A stretch of 64,000 bases of DNA, taken from positions 1-64,000 of the forward strand of contig NZ_FNDX01000026.1 in NCBI RefSeq assembly GCF_900099765.1, read 5' to 3'. This DNA is from Paenibacillus typhae. GTDB taxonomy: Bacteria > Bacillota > Bacilli > Paenibacillales > Paenibacillaceae. Every line of letters starts with the position of its first letter. The first letter of the stretch is position 1. The position numbers and the translations under genes are program-made. Shown piece by piece: positions 54,302 to 63,315 of the stretch. The notes under the pieces are model-generated. The model did no database searches. It was given only the letters and a program-made list of their open reading frames with translations, and was not told the origin of the DNA.

Positions 54302-55405
54302 ATGAAGAAAATTGGACTTATCCTGTTGACACTGGCACTGATGCTGATGACGGCCGCTTGCGGCAACGCGGACAATTCGGGCAGCTCAGGCAGCTCAGGC
54401 AGCTCAGAAGGAAAGAACGGCAAGGTAGGAATCGCGATGCCAACGAAATCTTCGGAACGCTGGGTGAATGACGGCAACAACATGGTGAAGGAGTTCGAAG
54501 CACTGGGGTACAGTACGGACCTGCAATATGCGGAGGATGTTGTTGAAAATCAGGTAGCGCAGATTGAGAATATGATCACCAAAGGGGTGAAGGCGCTTGT
54601 AATCGCTTCAATCGACGGTGAGGCCTTAACCGATGTGCTGCAGAAAGCGCATGACGCAGGTGTAAGCGTAATCGCCTATGACCGGCTGATCAAAAAGAGT
54701 GAATATGTAGACTATTATGCTACCTTTGACAATTTCAAGGTCGGTGTACTGCAGGGCTCCTATATTGAAGAGAAGCTGGGGCTGAAGGAAGGCAAGGGGC
54801 CTTTCAATATCGAGCTGTTCGGCGGTTCACCGGACGATAATAATGCGTACTTCTTTTTTGACGGGGCGATGTCCGTCCTGAAGCCTTATATCGACTCAGG
54901 CAAGCTGGTTGTACGCAGCAAACAGACTACGATGGAACAGGTGGCAACCTTGCGCTGGGATGGTGCCACTGCTCAGGCGCGGATGGATAATCTGCTGAGC
55001 GCCAATTATGCGGGTGACAATCTTGATGCTGTGCTTTCTCCTTATGACGGCATCAGCATCGGCATTCTCTCTTCCCTGAAGGGGGTAGGCTACGGCTCGG
55101 GAGACAAGAAACTGCCTGTTGTAACAGGTCAAGATGCTGAGCTGGCATCGGTGAAATCGATTCTGGCCGGAGAGCAGACCCAAACCGTGTTCAAGGATAC
55201 CCGGGAGCTGGCCAAGAAGGCAGTACAAATGACGGAAAGTGTGTTGAAGGGTACGGAAGCGGAGGTCAATGATACGACCACGTATGACAACGGAGTCAAA
55301 GTTGTTCCTTCTTATCTGCTTGAACCTGTCTCTGTAGATGCAGGCAATGTGGATAAAGTGCTGGTAGAGGGCGGCTATTATACTAAAGAGCAGCTCGGCC
55401 AGTAA
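54302..55405 (+). CDS. chvE: Multiple monosaccharide-binding lipoprotein ChvE
   Basis: 367 residues; the ATG at 54302 follows CAGGGGGAATG. A lipoprotein signal (ILLTLALMLMTAACGNA, Cys about 20) and a short repetitive SGSSGSSGSS linker (three copies of GGCAGCTCA) are followed by the binding domain. KVGIAMPTKSSERWVNDGNN, ENMITKGVKALVIASIDG, VIAYDRLIKKSEYVDYYATFDN and NIELFGGSPDDNNAYFFFDG are characteristic of ChvE/XylF-like proteins binding xylose, arabinose, galactose or glucose. A stable hairpin separates it from the ATPase gene. Confidence 0.93.
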   Translation: MKKIGLILLTLALMLMTAACGNADNSGSSGSSGSSEGKNGKVGIAMPTKSSERWVNDGNNMVKEFEALGYSTDLQYAEDVVENQVAQIENMITKGVKALVIASIDGEALTDVLQKAHDAGVSVIAYDRLIKKSEYVDYYATFDNFKVGVLQGSYIEEKLGLKEGKGPFNIELFGGSPDDNNAYFFFDGAMSVLKPYIDSGKLVVRSKQTTMEQVATLRWDGATAQARMDNLLSANYAGDNLDAVLSPYDGISIGILSSLKGVGYGSGDKKLPVVTGQDAELASVKSILAGEQTQTVFKDTRELAKKAVQMTESVLKGTEAEVNDTTTYDNGVKVVPSYLLEPVSVDAGNVDKVLVEGGYYTKEQLGQ

Positions 55406-55423
55406 CCAGCAGGCACAATAAAG

Positions 55424-55466
55424 GCGGTATGCGGCGGCTCTTTCCGAACAGCTGCCGGCATACCGC
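55424..55466 (+). other. Intergenic hairpin between chvE and mmsA
   Basis: GCGGTATGC pairs with GCATACCGC, with further inner GGC/GCC and GCT/AGC pairing. The loop is short and no T-tract follows. It probably acts as an mRNA stabiliser or partial terminator, raising binding protein over transporter. Confidence 0.65.
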
Positions 55467-55501
55467 TTCACAGTAACAGGGAAAGCTGGGTGAGAGTTTA
55501 G

Positions 55502-57031
55502 ATGAGTGAGTATATTTTGGAAATGAAGGGGATTACGAAGACCTTTCCGGGGGTCAAGGCGCTGGCGGATGTAAACCTGAAGGTAAAGGCGGGCGAGATC
55601 CATGCCCTCTGCGGGGAGAACGGGGCCGGAAAGTCGACCCTGATGAAGGTGCTTAGCGGCGTATATCCGCACGGCAGTTATGAAGGGGATATCCTGTTCG
55701 GCGGCGAGGTATGCCAGTTCAGGGATATCAAGGACAGCGAACGGCAGGGCATTGTCATTATCCATCAGGAGCTGGCGCTGATTCCGTATTTGTCGATTTC
55801 GGAAAATATCTTCCTTGGCAATGAGCAGGCAAAGCGCGGAGTAATCAACTGGAATGAAACGACGCTGAGAACCAGGGAGCTGCTCGCGACCGTCGGCCTC
55901 GGCGAATCTCCGCTGACCCGGGTATCGACAATCGGTGTCGGCAAGCAGCAGCTGGTGGAGATCGCCAAGGCGCTGTCCAAAGAAGTGAAGCTGCTCATTC
56001 TTGATGAGCCTACGGCGGCGCTGAATGAGGATGATAGCGAGAACCTGCTGACACTGATTCTGGAGCTGAAGAAGCGGGGAATCTCCTCAATCATCATTTC
56101 ACACAAATTGAACGAAATCGAGAAGGTAGCGGATTCAGTAACGATATTGCGAGACGGCCGGACGATCAGAACGCTCGATATGAAGCAGGATGCGGTAACG
56201 GAGGATGTCATTATAAAAGGCATGGTCGGCCGCGATCTGACTAACCGCTATCCGGAGCGGACGCCGGAGCTCGGGGAGACCATTTTTGAAATCCGCGATT
56301 GGGAAGTTTATCACCCGACGCAAGCAGACCGCAAAATGCTGGACCGGATCAATATGCATATCCGCCGCGGTGAGGTAGTCGGCATTGCCGGGCTGATGGG
56401 GGCCGGCCGGACAGAGCTGGCGATGAGTGTATTCGGCAAATCGTACGGCAGACGGATCAGCGGAGAGCTGTTCATGCATGGCCGGGAGGTTCATTTCAAT
56501 GATATCAGCCAGGCTATTGCGGGCGGACTTGCCTATGTAACGGAAGACCGCAAGCATTACGGCCTGATCCTGATTGATGATATCAAACGCAACATATCGC
56601 TCAGCAGCCTGAATAAGCTGTCCCGGCACGGTGTGATCGACGAGAATGAGGAAGTGCTGGTGGCAGAGGAATACCGCAGGAAGCTGAACATCAAGACACC
56701 AAGTATTCTGCAGAAAACGGTGAATCTAAGCGGCGGCAACCAGCAGAAGGTTGTGCTGAGCAAGTGGATCTATGCCCAGCCGGATGTGCTTATACTGGAT
56801 GAGCCGACACGCGGAATTGACGTTGGCGCCAAATATGAAATTTACTCGATCATTAACAGCCTGGCTGCGGAGGGCCGGGGCGTGCTGGTCATCTCCTCCG
56901 AGCTGCCGGAAATTATCGGGATGTGCGACAGAATTTATACAATGTGCGAGGGACGGATCACAGGTGAGGTGCAGCGGCAGGACGCTACGCAGGAGCTGCT
57001 GATGAAATATATGACACGAAGCAGGGGGTAA
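55502..57031 (+). CDS. mmsA: Sugar ABC transporter ATP-binding protein MmsA (two ATPase domains)
   Basis: 509 residues. First domain: Walker A GENGAGKST (about 39-47), signature region VGKQQLVEIAKAL and Walker B LLILDEPTAAL. Second domain (from about 265): degenerate P-loop GLMGAGRTEL, LSGGNQQKVVLSKWI and VLILDEPTRGIDVGAK. This is the normal layout of RbsA/XylG-type ATPases, which pair with a permease dimer. ITKTFPGVKAL at the start is typical. mmsB follows after 5 bases. Confidence 0.95.
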   Translation: MSEYILEMKGITKTFPGVKALADVNLKVKAGEIHALCGENGAGKSTLMKVLSGVYPHGSYEGDILFGGEVCQFRDIKDSERQGIVIIHQELALIPYLSISENIFLGNEQAKRGVINWNETTLRTRELLATVGLGESPLTRVSTIGVGKQQLVEIAKALSKEVKLLILDEPTAALNEDDSENLLTLILELKKRGISSIIISHKLNEIEKVADSVTILRDGRTIRTLDMKQDAVTEDVIIKGMVGRDLTNRYPERTPELGETIFEIRDWEVYHPTQADRKMLDRINMHIRRGEVVGIAGLMGAGRTELAMSVFGKSYGRRISGELFMHGREVHFNDISQAIAGGLAYVTEDRKHYGLILIDDIKRNISLSSLNKLSRHGVIDENEEVLVAEEYRRKLNIKTPSILQKTVNLSGGNQQKVVLSKWIYAQPDVLILDEPTRGIDVGAKYEIYSIINSLAAEGRGVLVISSELPEIIGMCDRIYTMCEGRITGEVQRQDATQELLMKYMTRSRG

Positions 57032-57036
57032 CACCA

Positions 57037-58200
57037 ATGGGAGCAATCAGTGAACTTTTCAAAAAGAATATCCGCCAATACGGCATGATTATTGCCTTGA
57101 TCTTTATTTCCGTCTTTTTTCAGATTCTGACCGACGGCATTCTGCTTAAGCCGTTGAATGTAACAAACCTTATTTTGCAGAACAGCTACATTCTGGTGCT
57201 TGCGATCGGCATGGTGCTGGTGATCATCACCGGCCATATCGACCTGTCAGTCGGTTCTGTCGCCGCATTTATCGGGGCGCTTTCGGCCATTATGATGGTT
57301 GAGCAGCAGATGAATCCCGTACTGGCCGTTGTACTTTCGCTGCTGATGGGTGCGCTTGTCGGCGCCTGGCAGGGCTTCTGGGTTGCCTATATCAAAATTC
57401 CGGCGTTTATCGTAACGCTGGCAGGCATGCTGCTGTTCCGCGGATTAACGATGATTGTGCTGAACGGGCAGTCGATTGCCCCGTTTCCCAAGACGTTCCA
57501 AAAAATCAGCTCCGGCTTCATCCCCGATTTCAGTGACGGAAGCACGCTGAATATAGTGACGCTGCTGGCAGGCATTATTCTGTCTGTCCTGGTAGTCCTT
57601 CAAGAGATCAGAATGCGAAGAACCTCGGTCAAATACGGATTTGAACAAACGCAGCTCTGGATTTCGATTGTGAAGGCGGCTGCACTCATTATTGTTATTA
57701 ACCTGTTTACGTTTGTCCTCGCTCAGTATAACGGGATTCCCAACATCCTCCTCATCCTGCTGGTGCTGATTGCTGTCTATTCCTTTGTGATGAATAATAT
57801 GACGATGGGACGCCATATCTACGCGCTGGGAGGCAATGAGAAAGCAGCGAGCCTTTCAGGTGTAAAAACCAAACGGGTCACCTTCTGGGTATTCGTAAAT
57901 ATGGGTGTACTGTCCGCTTTGTCCGGCCTGGTCTTTGCTGCCCGACTGAATTCGGCTACACCAAAGGCCGGAACCAATTTTGAGCTGGATGCTATTGCAG
58001 CCTGCTTCATAGGCGGCGCTTCGGCTTCGGGAGGGATCGGCACGGTAGTCGGAGCCATCATCGGCGGTCTGGTCATGGGCGTTATGAATAACGGAATGTC
58101 CCTTGTCGGCCTTGGTGTAGACTGGCAGCAGGGCATTAAAGGCCTGGTGCTGCTGCTGGCTGTAGGGTTTGACATTTACAACAAATCAAAAACGGCCTGA
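57037..58200 (+). CDS. mmsB: Sugar ABC transporter permease MmsB
   Basis: 387 residues, with about ten helices of the RbsC/XylH type. The segments LAIGMVLVIITGHIDLSVGSV, FRGLTMIVLNGQSIAPFP and YALGGNEKAASLSGVKTK (the EAA-like coupling loop) match GguB/XylH permeases. An extra loop with RRTSVKYGFEQTQL before helix 7 is typical of this longer subfamily. GGGGG before the ATG acts as RBS. Last gene of the operon. Confidence 0.95.
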   Translation: MGAISELFKKNIRQYGMIIALIFISVFFQILTDGILLKPLNVTNLILQNSYILVLAIGMVLVIITGHIDLSVGSVAAFIGALSAIMMVEQQMNPVLAVVLSLLMGALVGAWQGFWVAYIKIPAFIVTLAGMLLFRGLTMIVLNGQSIAPFPKTFQKISSGFIPDFSDGSTLNIVTLLAGIILSVLVVLQEIRMRRTSVKYGFEQTQLWISIVKAAALIIVINLFTFVLAQYNGIPNILLILLVLIAVYSFVMNNMTMGRHIYALGGNEKAASLSGVKTKRVTFWVFVNMGVLSALSGLVFAARLNSATPKAGTNFELDAIAACFIGGASASGGIGTVVGAIIGGLVMGVMNNGMSLVGLGVDWQQGIKGLVLLLAVGFDIYNKSKTA

Positions 58201-58227
58201 CCGGTCATGGATGCCGCAGACACAGGC

Positions 58228-58266
58228 AAAGCCGCCTCCGCATTAGCGGGGCGGCTTTCCTTTTAT
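58228..58266 (+). terminator. Intrinsic terminator after mmsB
   Basis: AAAGCCGCC-T-CCGC, loop ATTA, GCGG-G-GCGGCTTT, followed by CCTTTTAT. Confidence 0.85.
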
Positions 58267-58391
58267 ATTAGAATATATATTTCCTGACGAAAGGAAAACG
58301 CTTGCAGCTTGTGGAAATAGTAGGCAGGCTTGCACTGTCCGGCAAAGCATTGGATAATAGCACTCATAGAACTTAAATCAGGAGGCCGGAA

Positions 58392-59060
58392 ATGCAGATT
58401 ATTGCAATGCTTACTATGCTTATTGATCACATAGGCTACATTTTTTTTCCGGATGAGATGGGCTGGAGAATTATTGGAAGAATCGCCTTTCCGATTTACT
58501 GCTACGGGCTGGTGCAAGGGCATATACATACTAAATCGAGACCAAGGTATCTGATGAGGCTGCTGCTCATTGCGGTTATTGCCCAGGTTCCGTACAATAT
58601 GGCGCTTGACCCCGGCGGCTGGAATGTTGTCTTTACGCTGCTGCTCTCGGCAATTGTGCTGCTTATATTGGATAAGCTGCCGTCGCTCTGGCTGGGCATT
58701 CCGGTTGTTTTGATAGCTGTTTATGTAATGGATGTTCTTCCGCTTGATTATAATGCATACGGTCTGATCCTCGTGCTGATCTTCCGTTATGTACGATCGT
58801 ATTATCTGATTCTGGCCCATTTTGTGCTGAACAGCTTTTATCTGTTCTATAGCGGCTGGCTGGTCCAGATGTTCAGTATTGTTCCGACCCTACTTGTTGC
58901 GGTATTTCCGGCTGCATGGGCTTTCCTTGAGAAAAGACGCCTGCCCCGCTGGGTATGGTGGTCCTTTTATCCGGTTCACCTGGCGGTACTGGCCATAATC
59001 AGGATTCTCCTTTACCAGGATTGGGTAAATATTCAATGGAAAACTCTGTTTATGCTTTAG
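58392..59060 (+). CDS. TraX-family membrane protein
   Basis: 222 residues; CAGGAGGCC precedes the ATG. About seven membrane helices. MQIIAMLTMLIDHIGYIFFP and WRIIGRIAFPIYCYGLVQGH are the conserved start of the TraX/acyltransferase-like family (PF05857), named after the F-pilin N-acetylase. In Firmicutes it is a chromosomal membrane protein of unknown substrate, and nothing else of a conjugation system is near. It is likely monocistronic, between a terminator and the next RBS. Confidence 0.88.
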   Translation: MQIIAMLTMLIDHIGYIFFPDEMGWRIIGRIAFPIYCYGLVQGHIHTKSRPRYLMRLLLIAVIAQVPYNMALDPGGWNVVFTLLLSAIVLLILDKLPSLWLGIPVVLIAVYVMDVLPLDYNAYGLILVLIFRYVRSYYLILAHFVLNSFYLFYSGWLVQMFSIVPTLLVAVFPAAWAFLEKRRLPRWVWWSFYPVHLAVLAIIRILLYQDWVNIQWKTLFML

Positions 59061-59163
59061 GAGAGAGTTCCTGTAACCAGCGCATACAGCACTTTTCACT
59101 GCGAGTCCTTCCTCTTTTGAGTTGATGGATAGATGTACAAATAACCGATAAAGGAGTCATGCT

Positions 59164-60678
59164 ATGAGGAGAATGGGGAAAGGCACTAAATGGCTGCTGC
59201 CGCTACTGGCAATGCTGCTGATTCTGGCAGGTTGCCAAACAGTCGGAGGGCTGGACGTTAACAAGGCGCTACTGGGGGATCTTGATGTTAAATCAGTGGA
59301 GTCCAGCACTACCTTATCCTTGAAGGCTGTTCCGGCTGACGGAATCAGTGCTGAGGATCTTGAAATGATTGAACTTATCAATTCCTTTTCTGTAAATATC
59401 GCTCATGTAAAGCTGCAGGATAACGGTAATCTTTCTGCAGCCGGATCCGTAACCTACAAGCAGGCGACTGTACCGTTCACCCTGTCCATGGATCAGGAGG
59501 CAGTGGTCTTTAATGCAGAGGGAGCGAAGCAGCCTTTCTATTTCCCGCTTGAGAGCTACGATGAATCGCTTGGTGTAGAAGGGCTCGATGAGAGCAAGCT
59601 GCAGGATATCTCCAAGCTTGTTACCCAATTTGTGGTGAAGAATCTGCCAAATCCGGCTGCAATCAGCGCTACTTCGGTTAGCGAAACTGTGTATGGCCAG
59701 CAGCTGAACCTGACGAAGCTACATACCGAAATTACAGGCGACGAGCTGCCTGCTCTGGTGAAGAGCTTCCTCAAATCCGTATCGAAGGATACTGAAGGCT
59801 TTACAGCTCTGATTGGCGGTCTTTACGATTACCTGTATCCGATTCTGACTGCAGCCGGAGCTGATGAAGAGCTGGATATGCTTGGATTCGGTGATATTCC
59901 GCTGGAGGATAAGGAAGGCGTTGTGACCGTGGCCCATGATGCTGCCAAGCTGGCTGTGGACGCACTCCTGCTTGTCTATGACAAGCAGCTTGAGAGTCTC
60001 TACGAGACAACACCTGAACTGGCTACCGTGCTGAGCAAAGATACGAAGCTGCAGGTAGATTTGTTTGTAGACAGCGGCTTCCATATCCGCAAGCAGAATA
60101 TGGACCTGACCGTTGCACTGCCTGCCAGTGAGGATCTGCCGCTGAAGAGCATTTCGGTTCAGTCACAGACTCAGACCTGGAATGTGAACGGGCCGGTTAC
60201 CGCAGACCTGATCAGCAAGGCTGGGGCCCTCGATCTGTCGAATACCGAGATGACTCCAGGTGAAACGCTACGCAATTTTGAGCCGGGCTCTACTGTCTAC
60301 AATATGCTTAAGGATGATATGAAAATTACGGCCAAGACTTTGATGATTATTCCGGACGATGATTATTATTACCCGGTAGTGATCGGAGGGACCACTTGGG
60401 TTCCGCTGCGTTATGTAGCCGAGGATCTGGATGCTGAAGTGACCTGGGACGGTGCCAACAAGTCCATTACTGTAACCGATGATGTATACGGAGATGCAGT
60501 CGTATTCAAAATCGGTTCCGATCAGGCGCTCGTGAGCGGGAAGACTGTGAAGCTGCCGCTTCCGGTATTCGTGGATGAATACGGAGATGCCAATGTACCG
60601 CTCCGTGTGCTGGCCGAAGGTCTGCATGCTAAGGTTGAGAAGGATGAGGATGGCTACATCTGGATCGAACGGCCTTAA
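59164..60678 (+). CDS. Lipoprotein with C-terminal copper-amine-oxidase-like (stalk) domain
   Basis: 504 residues; AAAGGAGTC precedes the ATG. A lipoprotein signal (WLLPLLAMLLILAGCQT, Cys about 24) is followed by a long unrecognised region (about 40-370) rich in Asp, Leu and Val that could be a DUF-type beta/alpha sensor or substrate-carrying domain. The C-terminal stalk domain covers about 390-504 (TWVPLRYVAEDLDAEVTW, ANVPLRVLAEGLHAKVEK). Stalk domains are common on Paenibacillus surface proteins and seem to bind the wall or other proteins. No catalytic motif is seen. Confidence 0.8.
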   Translation: MRRMGKGTKWLLPLLAMLLILAGCQTVGGLDVNKALLGDLDVKSVESSTTLSLKAVPADGISAEDLEMIELINSFSVNIAHVKLQDNGNLSAAGSVTYKQATVPFTLSMDQEAVVFNAEGAKQPFYFPLESYDESLGVEGLDESKLQDISKLVTQFVVKNLPNPAAISATSVSETVYGQQLNLTKLHTEITGDELPALVKSFLKSVSKDTEGFTALIGGLYDYLYPILTAAGADEELDMLGFGDIPLEDKEGVVTVAHDAAKLAVDALLLVYDKQLESLYETTPELATVLSKDTKLQVDLFVDSGFHIRKQNMDLTVALPASEDLPLKSISVQSQTQTWNVNGPVTADLISKAGALDLSNTEMTPGETLRNFEPGSTVYNMLKDDMKITAKTLMIIPDDDYYYPVVIGGTTWVPLRYVAEDLDAEVTWDGANKSITVTDDVYGDAVVFKIGSDQALVSGKTVKLPLPVFVDEYGDANVPLRVLAEGLHAKVEKDEDGYIWIERP

Positions 60679-60701
60679 CCAGTGCAAGTATTTGTATTAA
60701 T

Positions 60702-60740
60702 AAAAAGCCGGAGCTCCCTGAAGCGGGACTCCGGCTTTTT
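60702..60740. terminator. Bidirectional terminator between convergent genes
   Basis: AAAAAGCCGGAG pairs with CTCCGGCTTTTT, with inner CCC/GGG pairing. Confidence 0.9.
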
Positions 60741-60754
60741 GCTTCGGATTCACA

Positions 60755-60970
60755 TTATTCGGCAAAAGAAAGTCCTTCTGCGGCAAGCGCCTGCCGGAGA
60801 ATAACGATCGCCTTCGGCCCCATACCGTGGAGCTTCAGGAGATCGGCTTCTTTGACCCGGGCGAGCTGTTCCAGCCGGGTAAAGCCGGCATGGTCCAGTG
60901 CCCGCAGCGCAGGCTGGGAGAGCTTGCCGGGTAGGCCGCTATCGGCAGGTGGTACCATTCGGGTGGTCAT
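60755..60970 (-). CDS. Small helix-hairpin-helix protein resembling RNA polymerase alpha C-terminal domain
   Basis: 71 residues; AAAGGAGCC precedes the ATG on the minus strand. Residues about 15-65 (LSQPALRALDHAGFTRLEQL, LLKLHGMGPKAIVILRQAL) reproduce the alpha-CTD fold: the helix pair and the HGMGPKAI hairpin that contacts the DNA backbone. The protein is a free-standing domain with a Pro-rich N-terminus. It could bind DNA or compete for alpha-CTD contacts; the function is unknown. The metallophosphoesterase gene lies 28 bases upstream on the same strand. Confidence 0.75.
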   Translation of the reverse strand: MTTRMVPPADSGLPGKLSQPALRALDHAGFTRLEQLARVKEADLLKLHGMGPKAIVILRQALAAEGLSFAE

Positions 60971-60998
60971 TGCAGGCTCCTTTCTGCAGCATTGCTGC

Positions 60999-62426
60999 TT
61001 ACTGTGTGGTCAGAGTCACTTCCAGTGCTATGTTGCTTTGCTCCTTGGGCTTGAGCATGCTGCTGATATATCCGGACATGAAGCCTTCCTTCTGGTTCAT
61101 CCATAGCTGGTAACCCGGCATTGCTTGTATGGCTTCTGCATCAGTGCCGGCTGTGCCGGCAAAATATTTAACATTCAGTTCCGACATCATTCTGGCCATA
61201 GATTGCTTGTCTGCTTCGCTAAAGCTGCTGTCCTTCAGATTCTTCATAGCTTTGTTATAAGAGCTTTCTGAAAAAGACTGCTCGGCATATGCTTTAAAAT
61301 GTAACAGGTTCGGATCAGTAATTTCATTGTCTGCCGCCCATTGCTCGACGCCAACCGAAGCGGTATGGTAGGTGACTTTACGGGACTGTGGATCAAAGGT
61401 CATCTCGCCATACTGGTGCGGATTAACGGCAAAGGCGCTGGTGGCTATATCGTATACCGGAAGGACATTTGAATCTGCTGCGGTCTGGCCGGCAGCAGGA
61501 TCACGGCGGATATCCTGCATGTGAATATGTCCGGATAACACGAGATTAAGGCCGTCCTGACGAAGGGCTGCCATCGTCTCCTGACTGTTGTTAAGTTTGA
61601 AGCCGGATACGGACATGGAAGTGTGGCTGAGCAGATTATGGTGCATCACTGTTACGATGGAAGCATGCTGCTCAGAGGCCAGCTTCACACAATCTTTTAT
61701 CCAGGATAAAGTCGCCGGAAGAATCCGCCCGTCTGTCTGCGGGAAGCCGTATTTCTCGTTGTTTACATATTGGCTGCTGTCAATCATAAGCAGCCATAAG
61801 CCCGGTGAGGCCTCCACAAGATAGCTAAGGCTATTCGTATCCTTTGAAATAGCTTCATTATATCCGTAGTCAGCATACAGCTCCGTGAAATCCTTACTGG
61901 TGATATGGTCAGTCACAATCTGCTTGTCACCCTTGAAGGATCTTGCCCAGGGGTTAAACAGATCATGATTGCCGGGGATGACATAGACAGAGGTGCCCTG
62001 CTTCTCGATACGCTTCAGCTTGGCGGCCAGCTCCTTGTGGCTGTCCGCCTCACCGTTGTTGGTCAGATCGCCGCTCAGAATAAGGAATTGCGGCTTTTTA
62101 AGCTCTGCATCATGGACAAGCGCCTCCATAAGCTCATCGCTGTACGGCAGCATTTTGCCGTCGCCGCTGTTTACATAGCTCTGAAAGGCCGGCCCGCCGT
62201 CCTGCAGTGACTTGTTAAGATAATGGGTATCTGTTGCAACCCAGAATGATACCGGTGAGGTAGAGGAGGCAATGACAGCAGGTACTGCTCCCTCAAGGGG
62301 AGCGTCAGATGACAAATTTGTGTCTTTGCAGCCTGGCAGGATAGAAACAGCCGCAAGTAGGATGGTGAAAGCAATCAAGGGTGATTTTTTTAACGGAAAA
62401 TCGTTTCTTTTGGCGGGAAATATCAT
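60999..62426 (-). CDS. Metallophosphoesterase lipoprotein
   Basis: 475 residues; AGGAAGGGTCC precedes the ATG on the minus strand. A lipoprotein signal (PLIAFTILLAAVSILPGCKD, Cys about 33) anchors a calcineurin-like phosphoesterase: ATDTHYLN (DxH motif as DTH), LSGDLTNNGE, IPGNHDLF, VMHHNLLSH and LSGHIHMQD carry the binuclear metal ligands. A C-terminal helical part (about 390-475) has no known motif. Extracellular phosphodiesterase or phosphatase activity is expected; the substrate is unknown. Confidence 0.9.
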   Translation of the reverse strand: MIFPAKRNDFPLKKSPLIAFTILLAAVSILPGCKDTNLSSDAPLEGAVPAVIASSTSPVSFWVATDTHYLNKSLQDGGPAFQSYVNSGDGKMLPYSDELMEALVHDAELKKPQFLILSGDLTNNGEADSHKELAAKLKRIEKQGTSVYVIPGNHDLFNPWARSFKGDKQIVTDHITSKDFTELYADYGYNEAISKDTNSLSYLVEASPGLWLLMIDSSQYVNNEKYGFPQTDGRILPATLSWIKDCVKLASEQHASIVTVMHHNLLSHTSMSVSGFKLNNSQETMAALRQDGLNLVLSGHIHMQDIRRDPAAGQTAADSNVLPVYDIATSAFAVNPHQYGEMTFDPQSRKVTYHTASVGVEQWAADNEITDPNLLHFKAYAEQSFSESSYNKAMKNLKDSSFSEADKQSMARMMSELNVKYFAGTAGTDAEAIQAMPGYQLWMNQKEGFMSGYISSMLKPKEQSNIALEVTLTTQ

Positions 62427-62626
62427 GTTCAGGACCCTTCCTTCAGCAGTATGGCTGAATCATTGTAGCGTATTTATAGCGGTTTTGTATATCGGCATGG
62501 GACAGCAGGTGTTTCGAATAACGCTCCTGTGATTATAGAAAATAGTGGAAGGTGCATAAACAGGCGGATTCCAGCGAGAATAAGGGTGGATACAAACAGA
62601 GCAGCAGGAAAAATATGAAATAGGTG

Positions 62627-62674
62627 TTGTTTTATCGGAATAGAAGTGTTAAGATATACAAAAGTTAGTTACTA
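62627..62674 (+). promoter_or_regulatory. Promoter and operator-like dyad of the nitroreductase gene
   Basis: TTGTTT (62627-62632), 17-base spacer, TAAGAT (62650-62655). The dyad TAGTTACTA at 62666-62674 lies just after the expected start point. Such short dyads are used by HxlR/MarR redox repressors upstream of nitroreductases; no regulator gene is in the window. Confidence 0.5.
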
Positions 62675-62697
62675 GAATAAATGGAGGTAGTTATCTT

Positions 62698-63297
62698 ATG
62701 TCTAAGAGTTTTCTGGAAGCTGTAGAAGCAAGACGGTCCGTATATGCAATCAGCAAGGAATCCCCGATCTCAGATGATCAAATCAAGGAAATTGTTGAAG
62801 CGGCCGTATTACATAGCCCGACTTCATTTAACTCCCAGAGCTCCAGAGCAGTAGTTCTGCTTGGCGAGCAGCATGATAAGCTGTGGGATATCACTGCTGA
62901 AACGCTCCGCAAGATTGTGCCGACAGAGCAATTCGAAGGTACAGCCCAGAAGTTGGCTTCGTTCAAAGCTGGCTACGGCTCCGTGCTGTTCTTTGAGGAT
63001 CAAACGGTGGTGAAGAATCTGCAGGAGAATTTTGCCCTGTATGCTGACAATTTCCCGATTTGGTCGAACCAGTCCTCGGGTATTCTGCAGTTTGTAGTCT
63101 GGACTGCCTTCGCTGAAGCCGGTCTTGGCGCTTCGCTCCAGCACTACAACCCGCTGATTGATGATGAAGTGAAGGAAACCTTCGGCATTCCTGCAGAATG
63201 GAAGCTGATTGCCCAGCTGCCGTTCGGCAAGACGGTTACCGCACCGGGACCTAAAGAATTCCAGCCGATTGAAGAACGTGTTAAAGTGATTAAATAA
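62698..63297 (+). CDS. Nitroreductase-family oxidoreductase
   Basis: 199 residues; ATGGAGGTAG precedes the ATG. FMN-binding nitroreductase fold: VEARRSVYAISKESPISDDQ at the N-terminus (Arg pair for FMN phosphate), HSPTSFNSQSSRAVVL, and WTAFAEAGLGASLQHYNP for the second FMN contact. The sequence resembles the HBN1/YdgI-type nitroreductases that act on quinones or nitro compounds under redox stress. The transcript probably stops at the hairpin 63316-63365. Confidence 0.92.
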   Translation: MSKSFLEAVEARRSVYAISKESPISDDQIKEIVEAAVLHSPTSFNSQSSRAVVLLGEQHDKLWDITAETLRKIVPTEQFEGTAQKLASFKAGYGSVLFFEDQTVVKNLQENFALYADNFPIWSNQSSGILQFVVWTAFAEAGLGASLQHYNPLIDDEVKETFGIPAEWKLIAQLPFGKTVTAPGPKEFQPIEERVKVIK

Positions 63298-63315
63298 GCG
63301 GGAGCCTCTTGTTTG

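Noticed and set aside
58392..59060. TraX as a sign of a conjugative element
   Set aside because: No relaxase, type IV secretion, integrase or attachment site is nearby; TraX-family genes are common on Firmicute chromosomes.
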